From an uncultured Synergistales bacterium (GTDB lineage Bacteria; Synergistota; Synergistia; Synergistales; Aminobacteriaceae): 64,000 nucleotides of DNA. The notes beneath the pieces are model-generated. The model saw only the letters and a program-made list of their open reading frames with translations, ran no database searches and had not been told where the DNA came from. The stretch's first letter is position 1, and each line of letters opens with the position of its first letter. Positions 35,007 through 43,337 of the stretch are shown piece after piece. Made by a program: the position numbers and the translations under genes. The stretch lies in the NCBI GenBank assembly GCA_905235735.1, contig CAJOMU010000005.1:140438-204437 (forward strand), given 5' to 3'.

Positions 35007-35087
35007 ACGGAATAATACCTCCTTGAAAGATAAATATGATTCACATGAAAAACATTGAGTGAAATAAATTTTACTGGATACGTGAAT

Positions 35088-35116
35088 AAGATAGTATAAA
35101 TTCTTTTTTTCGTCAA
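35088..35116 (-). promoter_or_regulatory. Candidate promoter for the ThDP enzyme operon
   Basis: On the minus strand TTGACG (35116-35111) and TATCTT (35093-35088) are 17 bases apart, about 80 bases before the ATG. The remaining divergent gap 35007-35236 is AT-rich; I saw nothing else definite in it. Confidence 0.4.
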
Positions 35117-35236
35117 CGAAGATATACTTACGTTCAATGGAAAATTATTAGAAAGTGAACATAGCCGTAAATGAATGAAGATGATGTGATAAAATTAGAA
35201 AAAAATTTTTGATTTCACATGAAAGGAGATTGACAA

Positions 35237-36598
35237 GTGAAGAATAGCAACGGTATAATCGACCATCGACCAGCGACTTTTTGTCATAAAACACAAAATT
35301 CCCCAAAAATAGATTCACTTATATTTTGGGCGGTAATGGTTAATGTTTTAATTCCTAAAGCAGGTTTTAAAATTGGCGGTATTCCTATTACGCTTGGTAA
35401 TATTCTCTTGTTTTTGTTGCTTATAAGAACATGTATAAAACCATTTAGGATTAAAATTAAAGACAAAAATTTTATGTTTTTATTTCTATTATTTCCTTTG
35501 TATTGTTTTTTGCGAATTTTAATACCATCAATTGCAGGTACACTTGAAGTGTCAAGTGCGTTTTCACTCATGGCGGCTAGCTCTGTATACCCTTTAATCT
35601 TTCCTGTTATTATCACGAAAATAAGAGATGATAATCAATTAGAAACCCTGACTAAAGTTATAACTGCCTGCCTTTTTATAACGATGATTTATGATATTCT
35701 TCAGGCCATCTTTGGTATAGCAGCTGTTCAAATTCCGGGCATAACAGTTAATTACAGTGATTATGCGAATGCTCCAGGTCACTGGTGGTTGTTAAAATAT
35801 AATGGTGGTTCTGATAATTCAAAAATTTTTTCAACATACCAAAATGGAAATTTATACGGTGTCAATATGCTTATGTTTTATCCGTTATTTAGTTTGTATT
35901 TTAGAAAAAACAAAGGTATTTTTATTTGTGCTCTTATGGTTGTGTTATTCAGTATTATTGTATTTTTGACAGGTTCCAGAACGGTTTGGATAGGAGCACT
36001 TGTATATTCATGCCTTTTAGCATTCGAGAGTATCAGATACAGTAAAATTAAATTAAAAGGTTTGATGATTACAATAATTTTCTTATCTTTTTTTGCATTT
36101 TCCGTCGGTTATTTTATGTCACTGTTTTCGACACGAATGGGCAGGTTGTTTTACTCTCTCAATTGGAGTGTGCTTTTAGCAGGGGGAGGCAGAACAGAGG
36201 GTGTTATACGCTCATTTCAATGGCTCTTTGACAATGGTAATATTTTGCATTTTTTGTTTGGTTCTTATGGCACAGGAGGTTATGCAGGAGCTTACGAAAT
36301 GACATATTTTGCAATATTTTTCGGATATGGAATTATCGGACTGATACTATGGTTGTTGCCTATTGTACTTGTGAGCTTGAGAATAAGACAAAAATGCATA
36401 AAATCAAAAGATATATTACTAGGGGGATTGTACAAAGGTATTTTTATCTACATGGCCTGTGCTTTTATTGATGGAGGATGGTGGCTGCCTCCAACTGTAA
36501 TAAACTTATGGACACTGATAGCCTTAGCTTACAAGAAGATGCAATTCTTACCCTTAAAATGCAAATACCATGAACATCCTCTCCCGCAGTCAATGTAG
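35237..36598 (+). CDS. O-antigen ligase/polymerase-like membrane protein
   Basis: A 453-residue polytopic protein, GTG start with AAAGGAG upstream. About twelve helices are interrupted by a larger loop near residues 160-220 (NAPGHWWLLKYNGG, STYQNGNLYGVNMLMFYP). TGSRTVWIGALVY and AGGGRTEGVIRSFQWLF are like the Wzy_C/O-antigen ligase pattern, in which a periplasmic loop handles lipid-linked glycans. The gene is visibly more AT-rich, with TTT, ATT and AAA codons, than its neighbours, and no other glycan gene adjoins it, so horizontal acquisition is likely. It could be a polysaccharide polymerase (Wzy) or a ligase (WaaL); I cannot decide. Confidence 0.65.
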   Translation: MKNSNGIIDHRPATFCHKTQNSPKIDSLIFWAVMVNVLIPKAGFKIGGIPITLGNILLFLLLIRTCIKPFRIKIKDKNFMFLFLLFPLYCFLRILIPSIAGTLEVSSAFSLMAASSVYPLIFPVIITKIRDDNQLETLTKVITACLFITMIYDILQAIFGIAAVQIPGITVNYSDYANAPGHWWLLKYNGGSDNSKIFSTYQNGNLYGVNMLMFYPLFSLYFRKNKGIFICALMVVLFSIIVFLTGSRTVWIGALVYSCLLAFESIRYSKIKLKGLMITIIFLSFFAFSVGYFMSLFSTRMGRLFYSLNWSVLLAGGGRTEGVIRSFQWLFDNGNILHFLFGSYGTGGYAGAYEMTYFAIFFGYGIIGLILWLLPIVLVSLRIRQKCIKSKDILLGGLYKGIFIYMACAFIDGGWWLPPTVINLWTLIALAYKKMQFLPLKCKYHEHPLPQSM

Positions 36599-36621
36599 GA
36601 GAGGAAATCGCTTCATCTTCA

Positions 36622-36936
36622 CTATATATTAGCTTCAACCCACGCTTTTAATTCTGGTGCTGATTGAAATCCTACCTGCCTCGCCGTAACCTTTCCTTCC
36701 TTCATTATCATCAGGTTCGGAATGCTCATTACTCGTAATTTCCTTGCGAGTCCTGGATTTTCTTCCGCGTCTGCATTGAAGACTTCAAGTTTTCCGGCTA
36801 ACTCTTCAGATAATTCTTCAATCACAGGAGCAATTGCCTTGCATGGCCCGCACCATGTTGCAGACACATCGAGCAGTGCAACCTTCGCCGCATCAAGTTC
36901 TGTCGTGTCATCATTCATTATCTTTTTGACTGTCAT
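36622..36936 (-). CDS. trxA: Thioredoxin
   Basis: A 104-residue thioredoxin with the canonical active site WCGPC (Cys29, Cys32) in SATWCGPCKAIAPVIEEL and the cis-proline at MSIPNLMIM. It has no signal peptide, so it works in the cytoplasm. GTAGGAGTGAATC lies before the ATG. It follows the glutathione peroxidase-like gene by 12 bases, which makes sense because such peroxidases usually use thioredoxin as their reductant. Confidence 0.94.
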   Translation of the reverse strand: MTVKKIMNDDTTELDAAKVALLDVSATWCGPCKAIAPVIEELSEELAGKLEVFNADAEENPGLARKLRVMSIPNLMIMKEGKVTARQVGFQSAPELKAWVEANI

Positions 36937-36948
36937 TTTGATTCACTC

Positions 36949-37497
36949 CTACAGTAATGATTTCACAAATGCTTCTACTTCGGCCATGTCCGCAGTAGGT
37001 TCAAAGCGTTTCACGACGTTTCCGTTCCTGTCGACGATGAATTTCGTGAAGTTCCATTTGATGTCAGGTTTCTTCGCATAATCAGGGTCTGCCTTGCCGA
37101 GAAGGTCTTCAAGAACTGGTGTGAGTTTATTGCTCTTGTCGAATCCCTCAAAACCTTTCTGGCTCTTCAGGTAGGTGTACAGAGGAAGTTCCTTCTCGCC
37201 ATTCACATCTGACTTCCTGAACTGCTCATACGTTGTGTTGAAGTGAAGTGTGCAGAACTCATGAATCTCTTCGTCTGAACCTGGTGCCTGTCCTCCGAAC
37301 TGATTGCAGGGAATATCAATTATCTCAAGTCCATTATCATGATACTTCCTGTACATCTCTTCAAGAGGTGCGTACTGTGGTGTGAATCCGCATCCTGTTG
37401 CTGTGTTGACGATGAGAAGAACCTTTCCTTTGAACGCTGAGAGGGATACTTCTTCGCCTTTTGGTGTAAATACTGAATAATCATAAATCTTGCTCAT
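36949..37497 (-). CDS. Glutathione peroxidase family (thioredoxin peroxidase-like)
   Basis: A 182-residue peroxidase of the GPx family. Motifs: KVLLIVNTATGCGFTPQY (peroxidatic Cys), IDIPCNQFGGQAPGSDEEI (Gln and likely resolving region), and IKWNFTKFIVDRNGNVVKRF (Trp and Asn). The active residue is Cys, not selenocysteine. The start used is the ATG at 37497, with GGAGG eight bases before it. A longer frame to 37548 or 37560 would add a convincing signal-peptide-like segment (MISLAAVILFFTTEAYS) but has no ribosome-binding site; if used, the enzyme would be exported. Thioredoxin is encoded next. Confidence 0.88.
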   Translation of the reverse strand: MSKIYDYSVFTPKGEEVSLSAFKGKVLLIVNTATGCGFTPQYAPLEEMYRKYHDNGLEIIDIPCNQFGGQAPGSDEEIHEFCTLHFNTTYEQFRKSDVNGEKELPLYTYLKSQKGFEGFDKSNKLTPVLEDLLGKADPDYAKKPDIKWNFTKFIVDRNGNVVKRFEPTADMAEVEAFVKSLL

Positions 37498-37674
37498 TGA
37501 ATATGCCTCCGTTGTGAAAAATAGAATTACTGCTGCGAGGGAAATCATAATACATCTCAATTATGTATCACCAGGAACTATTATACATGAACACGCAAAA
37601 AATCCCCGCTAACCTTAAAGCTAACAGGGACATTATTCTCTACGGTTCTTTCTACGGTCAATGTATAAAACACA

Positions 37675-38122
37675 TCAATGCCTTGTTCTTGATCTGCTAC
37701 GGCGAATTCGTCTCGTCCTTCTTGATGTCCTTTTGCGACTACGTGTCGTTTTCTTGCTGACTGATTTCGGCCCTCTATGATAATGATATGTTCCCGTCTT
37801 ATGATTTAAATGCCCTCCATTACCGTCTAACCGGCCGGGATGTGCATCTGATGTTACGGGAGGGATTATCATTACGAACAGCAAGAACAAATATCACATA
37901 CAGCCATAACTTTACGCCGGATATTTCAAGTCCTTTCCGATACGCAATTAATACTGCTCCTGAGCCAATTGCTGCAAGAAGTCCTATAAACATAAATGGC
38001 AAAATAATATCTGCACCCTGTGAGAATTTGACAGCAAAACTAGCCGCAAGAAACATTAATGTGAAACCACAAACTACTACACAGACTATGTGTTTCAAAA
38101 ATCTTAAAATATCTTTAATCAT
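37675..38122 (-). pseudogene. Membrane protein with YHYH motif, split by a +1 frameshift
   Basis: Two overlapping frames seem to be halves of one gene. The first (from ATG at 38122) has two clear membrane helices and runs GLEISGVKLWLYVIFVLAV before losing sense. The second, frame-shifted by one base near 37880-37900, continues with a hydrophobic stretch (LFLLFVMIIPPV) and then SDAHPGRLDGNGGHLNHK and GTYHYHRG, a known small secreted YHYH-type motif, ending in an Arg/Ser-rich basic tail. Joined, they give a three-helix protein with an exported motif of about 148 residues. It may be a true mutation, a recoding site or a sequence error. Separate translation from a TTG at 37890 is the alternative. 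Confidence 0.5.
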
Positions 38123-38133
38123 GTTCACCTTTC

Positions 38134-38559
38134 TTACGCTGTAGCTAAAAGATTACTAGACATAGACTCATCTACAATTTCGTGAAACCACGACACATTA
38201 TCTGGGGTTGCCTGGACAATAAGCTGCTTCCCATCCTTATCCTGATAAAATAGAACATGCCCGCTACCTGTGAAATCACCTTCCCGTATGAAGGAGGCAT
38301 CTTTTATATTGCGGACAGAAGGTGCGTTTACATTTTCCACATCTATATTGACGTATTCAGAATTATTTGTTTCACCAGAGATATATGACACCGTAGTATC
38401 AAGTACTCATGCAATGTTACGCAACATCTCTATATCTGGAGAACGTTTACCCTGTTCCCATCGTCTAAAGATATCTACAGACACATTCAACTTTTCGGCT
38501 AATTGTTTCTGATTTATTCCCTTTTCTTCACGTAGACTCGCGATTCTGTCTGAAAACAT
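38134..38559 (-). pseudogene. XRE-family regulator interrupted by an in-frame TGA
   Basis: One continuous frame of 141 codons with a single internal stop. It starts at the ATG at 38559 behind TTGGAGAG. Residues 1-50 form a helix-turn-helix (RIASLREEKGINQKQLAEKL, NVSVDIFRRWEQGKRSPDIE, MLRNIA). Codon 51 is TGA at 38409-38407, where relatives have a codon such as Arg (NIA-x-VLDTTVSYISGE). The sense sequence goes on for 90 more codons in the same frame, with an effector-like region (GHVLFYQDKDGKQLIVQATP). A single C-to-T change would explain it. It overlaps the HNH gene by 46 bases. Confidence 0.75.
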
Positions 38560-38786
38560 TTTTTACTCTCCAATGAGTTCGGTAAAATCAAATGATTGGA
38601 TTTGCTGCGATTACAGTGAACACAAGCAGTAACTAAATTATCAAGGTCATTACTCCCTCCGCAGGAAATAGGCATAACATGGTCGATTTCAAGTTCAACT
38701 CCAGAACAGCCACAACAACGGCATGTATACTTATCACGCTTAAATATTTTCAATCGAAGCCAGTCAAGTATATATTTACATTTCAT
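38514..38786 (-). CDS. HNH endonuclease
   Basis: A 90-residue HNH nuclease. The two CxxC pairs (CRCCGCSG and CVHCNRSK) hold a structural zinc, and LEIDHVMPISCGGSNDLDNL contains the catalytic His and the second His/Asn positions. TAGGAAG precedes the ATG. The first 75 residues are typical; the last 15 run into the start of the xre pseudogene. Small HNH proteins like this occur in phages, integrative elements and as homing or restriction nucleases. The two decayed regulators beside it suggest the remains of a mobile element. Confidence 0.8.
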   Translation of the reverse strand: MKCKYILDWLRLKIFKRDKYTCRCCGCSGVELEIDHVMPISCGGSNDLDNLVTACVHCNRSKSNHLILPNSLESKKCFQTESRVYVKKRE

Positions 38787-38807
38787 TTTAAACTTCCTAA
38801 ATTGTAA

Positions 38808-39021
38808 AACAAATTAGCAAAGCTTCAAAGTAAAGTAAATACTTATTAGTATAAGACGCTGGGAAATCAACACAATAGAGCCACGTACATCTGACCTAAT
38901 CAGACTTTGTGATGTGTTGCAGTGCACGGAAACTGAGTTGTTGAATGGCCCGGCAAAACAGAAATTCAAGGTAAAAATCGTACGTAGAAAGAACCGTAGA
39001 AGACAAAAAAACATGCATTAA
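38808..39021 (+). pseudogene. Relic of a second XRE regulator (truncated, frameshifted)
   Basis: The plus strand reads KLAKLQSKVNTY (38811-38846), then, after one extra base, SIRRWEINTIEPRTSDL, IRLCDVLQCTETELLNGP and a basic tail to the TAA at 39019-39021. This is the second half of a helix-turn-helix of the XRE type (Arg-Arg-Trp-Glu, then Leu-Cys-x-x-Leu-x-Cys-Thr-Glu). There is no start and the first helix is missing. It faces the HNH gene and the other broken xre, so it is likely the opposing regulator of a decayed element. Confidence 0.6.
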
Positions 39022-39088
39022 CGTTAAGTGATTGCTATTAGATGTTTTTGTGGGTTTTATTCGGAGTTTCTATACCTACCGAGATTGA

Positions 39089-39120
39089 GCCTTGAGGAAT
39101 TCAAACCTTAAGGCTTTTTT
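39089..39120 (+). terminator. Terminator downstream of the xre relic
   Basis: GCCTTGAGG (39089-39097) pairs with CCTTAAGGC (39106-39114), one G-T pair, followed by six T on the plus strand. The only plus-strand unit it can serve is the broken regulator. Confidence 0.75.
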
Positions 39121-39142
39121 CACACTTTTTCACGTCCATAAA

Positions 39143-39499
39143 CTAAAACAGTCTGTGCTGTCTGTTCGGCGATGCAGATACAACGTTCGGATTCTTGTTG
39201 AGTGCTTCTGCTAATTCTTCTGAAGTTTTCGTGTCGGACACAAAGAATACGAATATATATCCGTCCTTATTTGCAAGCGATAACGAATCGAATACGCCTG
39301 CTGTTTTTGCATCTTCTGACTCTGCAATTGCATCAATGTATCTGCGAACCTTTCCGTCTTTGAGGCACTCTTCTTTGAGAGTTATTCCCGAAGGTGTTCG
39401 GAGTACAGCGAGAACTTCACCCTTTTGATTTCCGGCCTCTGCTGCTGATATTGCCGTGAATATCAGACATAATATGACGATTACTTTCAATACTCTCAT
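39143..39499 (-). CDS. Stand-alone subtilisin propeptide-like (I9-type) exported protein
   Basis: A 118-residue protein with a signal peptide (MRVLKVIVILCLIFTAISAA, cleaved near EAG). The mature part aligns by eye with the propeptide of the subtilase next door. GEVLAVLRTPSG corresponds to GDVIVVLRNTSG there. VFFVSDTKTSEELAEALNKN and PNVVSASPNRQHRL correspond to FMLVHSDTKNENELLSEIQK and RPDVIAASLNHRVHL. It has no protease domain. Free propeptide-like proteins elsewhere act as inhibitors or folding helpers for subtilases, so a role toward the neighbouring protease is a reasonable inference. A duplication of the protease 5' end is the likely origin. Confidence 0.7.
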   Translation of the reverse strand: MRVLKVIVILCLIFTAISAAEAGNQKGEVLAVLRTPSGITLKEECLKDGKVRRYIDAIAESEDAKTAGVFDSLSLANKDGYIFVFFVSDTKTSEELAEALNKNPNVVSASPNRQHRLF

Positions 39500-39562
39500 G
39501 ATTATATTTCTCCTCCTGAAAATAAATTTTATGTATTATATATCGGCTTATATATCGGCATT

Positions 39563-39591
39563 AAAAATCCCCCTGCCTTAACGACAAGGGG
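39563..39591 (-). terminator. Terminator of the subtilase gene
   Basis: On the minus strand CCCCTTG (39591-39585) pairs with CAGGGGG (39575-39569), then five T. It lies between the subtilase and the propeptide-like gene, so they may be separate transcripts or joined by read-through. Confidence 0.7.
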
Positions 39592-39601
39592 AAAATGTGC
39601 G

Positions 39602-42600
39602 TCAGTGTTTCTTTCTGAATATCATCATGCATAACGGAAGCAATAATGCCATGCCTGACGATAAAGCATTACAGCCTCCTCCGCCTGCTGAACCCGGCAC
39701 TCGTGAATCACTGCTGGCGACTGCCGAAATAACCGGCGCATATGTCTTTCCTGCATCAAGCCACGCCGAGATATTCACGATATGATTCTGCTGAACACGT
39801 TCAATCTCTTTTCCTTCAGCGTCATAGAACACCGCAGAACTGTTTTCATCTTCGTATGCTTCATATGCGTCATTAGTCCTTGTGAACGGATGCCACACAA
39901 GAGCATAGCCTGAAGGAACATCAGGAGAGAGTTTTACGTTCGCGAATACGTCATAGCTGATGAAAGTATACATGCCGGAAGTATCAGCTTTAATCTCAGG
40001 AAGTACTGCGGCTATAATGCCTCTCTCACCCGCAATCACACTCATCTCACCGGCTGTAAGGTCTGCTGCTCCTCTTTCAGTTCCAACTTCGATTGCTGGT
40101 GCAGGTGTCGGAGTCGGAGTTGGTGAAGGTGTCGGTTCTGGTGTTGGTGTCGGTTCTGGTGTTGGTGTCGGTGTCGGACTATCTGAAGCTGCTATTTCGA
40201 CAATGAAAGTCTTCGTGTCATATCCTGCCGCATTTCCGGCCATTACAGTAAACGTATACACACCGTCCTTTATGGGTGTTCCGTATACAACGCCGTTTGA
40301 CGAGAGCATTAACCCTTCCGGCATATTACCCTCAACGACTGACCAGAAAACATTATCTGTAACGTCAGCACTGAGTGTGTAAGCAGCGTATGAAACGTTC
40401 ACTTTGCCGTCTGGAAGTCCTGATGTCTGTATCACGGGAACAGATCTTACTATTAAAGTGTAATTCCTTGTGCCGGATACTTTGCTGTTGTCAGGTAACG
40501 TGCCTGTGATAGCTATACTGAATTTGCCTGCTTCCGTCGGAATGCCCGTAAGATTTCCTGTTTCTGAAAGCGCAAGACCGGGTACATGTACATCACCTGA
40601 AATTTTCCATGAGAGCGATATATCATTGAATGAATCAAGTTCAGCGTCATATGATCTGCCTTTGACTGCATCAGGAAGGAAATATGTCGTTATGTATGCA
40701 GGTTCAGTAATATTCACAAGAACATTCACGGAGTCATTGCCGACATCATTTGAGGCGTAAAGGTCGAACTCATACGTTCCTGTCTTTGTCGGAACACCTT
40801 CAAGAGAAGCTGTATTTTCCCCGAACGTAAATTGCATTCCGTCAGGTATATCTCCGCTTACAGTGAACGACAGCGGCCTGCTTCCAATAGCACGGAATCT
40901 TTTGTATCCATTTATGCCTCTCTGAAACATCAGCGGACGCTCAAGAATATCTTCAGCCTTTAAGAACTCAGGAGCTTTATCCTCAACAGTCAGAACATAA
41001 TCTCTGCTGTCAGTGCCGTATTTATTCTCTGCTGTTATGTGAACATCAAAACTGCCTGCGCTTTTGGGAATTCCTGTGATTTTGATGCTGTTGTCGTCAA
41101 CGGTCCCGAACTTCAAGTCTTCGGGAAGACCTGTAACATCCCATGAGATTTTAGTTACACTATCCGCTGATACTGTTGAGCTGAAGTCTGCATATTTTAC
41201 ATTGATGGTAATACCATAAGGCATTCTGTTAACCGCATTCTTAAGCTCCGCAGTCCTAATCACAGGGGCTTTGTTGTCCTTGTCTGTGATAACGAACGTA
41301 AAGGTATGAGTATCACTGCCCGCATAATTCGATGCCTTCACAGTGAACGAGTATGTCCCGTTCTCAGCAGGTATTAAGCTCAATATTCCTGTATCTGCAC
41401 TTATTGCCGGCTTAAAACTTTCAGGCATGTCAGTACTCTCTATGCTGTATTTAATTGGCCAGCTTCCTTTGACAGTAATATCAAATTTTAAAGAAGCATC
41501 ATTTTTTGCGAGTTCAGATACTTCATTGTCCGCAGATATAACAGGAGCAATCCCCTTGTCTACGCTTATATCAAGTACAAGTGAATCATAGCCGTAATCA
41601 TTTTCAACTGTAACTATGAATGAATAAGTGCCTTCTTTAACTGGAGTGCCTGTGATTTTTGCGGTGCTCTTATCAAAACTCATTCCTTCCGGCAGTTCAC
41701 CTTCAATGCTCCATGTTAATTCAGGTGTACCTGACGCGTAGAACTCAATATTGCGCGGCTGATTCACGATACATTTACCAATGCTTACGGGCGAAATTAC
41801 CGGCGCGCTGTTCTGAGAACGTGATGCATTCATGAATTCAATTGCTCCGCGAATATCAATCAGGCCATGTCGTGATGTTCCGTCATCACGAAGATAGCTG
41901 CTGTTTGCACCTCCAAGAATTGCCGCTTTAATCTCTGACGCATTTGCATCCGGGAAAATTGCTTTGAGCAATGTAGCAGTGCCTGTAACATGAGGAGCTG
42001 CCATTGATGTACCGTTCATCATGTCATAAGGAGAAATTCTGTTTAACGCATCATATTCTAAGTCCTCGCTGGCCGATGAACGTATTGTGCTGAGTATATC
42101 CACTCCAGGTGCTGCAACATCAACATAATCCCGGCCGTAATTGCTGAAAACTGCACGTGTAAGATCAGGTTTTGCCGCCGCAACTGCTATCATGTTGTCG
42201 ATACCCTTGAAACTCGTAGGGTAAACATAATATCCCTTCCTATCTCCTCTTTCTCCAGAATCAGGGGAAGGCACTCCGGCTTCATGAGCTTCATTGCCTG
42301 CTGAAACACATATAACTGTCCTGTTCATGTCGCTTAGTGTCTTGAACACAAGCCGGTAAGGGTTATTCATTTGCTGTTCGGGTGTTGCTTCTTCCCAGCC
42401 GCCCACAGAGTAATTAACCGCCGCAATGTTCATGTCGGGATTATTCCTCAGAAGACCGACGATATAATTGAATGCCTGCACAATATCAGCATAATCAGCA
42501 CCTTGATCAATATCATCCTCAGGAAATATTCTGAGTGCTATTATCTTCGCCTTCCAGTTTACGCCTGCAACACCAGTTCCGTTATTGCCCATAGCCGTAA

Positions 42601-43225
42601 TCGTTCCTGAACAGTGTGAGCCGTGATCGTCAACGTCATAAAACGCTGTCTCGTCATAGCCGGGCTTGCCGTAACCTGCAAAGTTCCTGCTGTATTCACG
42701 AGAAACGTAATCTCTGAGGTCAGGATGATTAGCGTCAACTCCAGTATCAACTACTGCTACATACAAATCATCTGAACCTGTGCTTATGTTCCATGCGTAA
42801 GGAGCATTGATTGCCTCCATTCCCCAGAGCTGAAAATAATCCGGGTCATTGGGTATTCTCTTATCGTCTTTATCTTCGTTGAGGTGCACTCTGTGATTCA
42901 GTGAGGCCGCTATTACGTCCGGGCGTTTCTGAATCTCGCTTAAAAGTTCGTTCTCGTTCTTCGTGTCTGAATGTACGAGCATGAACACATAATCTCCCTC
43001 GTCAGATAAAGCATCATATGTCCTCGTAACATTAACGCCTGTTGCTTTCGTGAATGACTGTACAGCCGACATTGCTTTAATGCCGCCCGAAGAAGCAGAG
43101 TTAATGCGATGGCCTGAAGTGTTCCTGAGTACAACGATAACATCACCAGGCACTGAATCAGATGCATATGAACATGATGCAAAAGACACAATGCACAGAA
43201 TGATTAATGCAAAGATTTTTCTCAA
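39602..43225 (-). CDS. Large subtilase (S8) with Ig-like repeats and Synergist-CTERM tail
   Basis: A 1207-residue exported protease with a TTG start behind CAGGAGG. Order: signal peptide (1-21), I9-like propeptide (about 26-116), S8 catalytic domain with Asp160 (VVDTGVD), His201 (DDHGSHCSG), Asn311 (SAGNEA) and Ser407 (NGTSMAAPHVTG). From about 475 to 1040 there are six or so Ig-like repeats of the He_PIG type (typical GLPEGL/GTPxxxGTYxFTVxA rhythm). A Thr-Pro-Glu linker follows, then a final unique domain and SAGGGGCNALSSG plus a hydrophobic helix and FRKKH. That tail is a Synergist-CTERM sorting signal, so the protein is probably processed at the membrane and displayed or released. Confidence 0.9.
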   Translation of the reverse strand: MRKIFALIILCIVSFASCSYASDSVPGDVIVVLRNTSGHRINSASSGGIKAMSAVQSFTKATGVNVTRTYDALSDEGDYVFMLVHSDTKNENELLSEIQKRPDVIAASLNHRVHLNEDKDDKRIPNDPDYFQLWGMEAINAPYAWNISTGSDDLYVAVVDTGVDANHPDLRDYVSREYSRNFAGYGKPGYDETAFYDVDDHGSHCSGTITAMGNNGTGVAGVNWKAKIIALRIFPEDDIDQGADYADIVQAFNYIVGLLRNNPDMNIAAVNYSVGGWEEATPEQQMNNPYRLVFKTLSDMNRTVICVSAGNEAHEAGVPSPDSGERGDRKGYYVYPTSFKGIDNMIAVAAAKPDLTRAVFSNYGRDYVDVAAPGVDILSTIRSSASEDLEYDALNRISPYDMMNGTSMAAPHVTGTATLLKAIFPDANASEIKAAILGGANSSYLRDDGTSRHGLIDIRGAIEFMNASRSQNSAPVISPVSIGKCIVNQPRNIEFYASGTPELTWSIEGELPEGMSFDKSTAKITGTPVKEGTYSFIVTVENDYGYDSLVLDISVDKGIAPVISADNEVSELAKNDASLKFDITVKGSWPIKYSIESTDMPESFKPAISADTGILSLIPAENGTYSFTVKASNYAGSDTHTFTFVITDKDNKAPVIRTAELKNAVNRMPYGITINVKYADFSSTVSADSVTKISWDVTGLPEDLKFGTVDDNSIKITGIPKSAGSFDVHITAENKYGTDSRDYVLTVEDKAPEFLKAEDILERPLMFQRGINGYKRFRAIGSRPLSFTVSGDIPDGMQFTFGENTASLEGVPTKTGTYEFDLYASNDVGNDSVNVLVNITEPAYITTYFLPDAVKGRSYDAELDSFNDISLSWKISGDVHVPGLALSETGNLTGIPTEAGKFSIAITGTLPDNSKVSGTRNYTLIVRSVPVIQTSGLPDGKVNVSYAAYTLSADVTDNVFWSVVEGNMPEGLMLSSNGVVYGTPIKDGVYTFTVMAGNAAGYDTKTFIVEIAASDSPTPTPTPEPTPTPEPTPSPTPTPTPAPAIEVGTERGAADLTAGEMSVIAGERGIIAAVLPEIKADTSGMYTFISYDVFANVKLSPDVPSGYALVWHPFTRTNDAYEAYEDENSSAVFYDAEGKEIERVQQNHIVNISAWLDAGKTYAPVISAVASSDSRVPGSAGGGGCNALSSGMALLLPLCMMIFRKKH

Positions 43226-43262
43226 TTCCTAAACCTCCTGTGTGAAAATGAATTAAGATTAC

Positions 43263-43336
43263 ATCACAAAAACTAAGCTAAGTAAGCGCAATTCATCTCG
43301 CCGCCTATAGATGCAGGAGACTTCTTGCGCGATTAC
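43263..43336 (-). mobile_element. Solo left end of an IS200/IS605-type element at the malQ stop
   Basis: Read on the minus strand, about 74 bases (CGCGCAAGAAGTCTCC..., then GAGATGAATTG and AGTTTTT) match the left end of the relic at 46556-46834 over most positions. It begins directly after TTTAAC (43342-43337), and the TAA of that target is the malQ stop codon. No right end, tnpA or tnpB remains. Confidence 0.7.
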
Positions 43337-43337
43337 G

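Noticed and set aside
38407..38409. TGA read as selenocysteine in the XRE gene
   Set aside because: The position in the family is not a cysteine, no hairpin fitting a bacterial SECIS was seen right after it, and regulators of this type are not selenoproteins.
38814..39014. Minus-strand hydrophobic 66-codon frame
   Set aside because: The plus strand here encodes a recognisable helix-turn-helix relic; the minus frame has no start signal.
39960..40382. Plus-strand frame with Gly-Val repeats
   Set aside because: It is the antisense of the Thr-Pro-Glu linker and neighbouring repeats of the subtilase, with no start signal.
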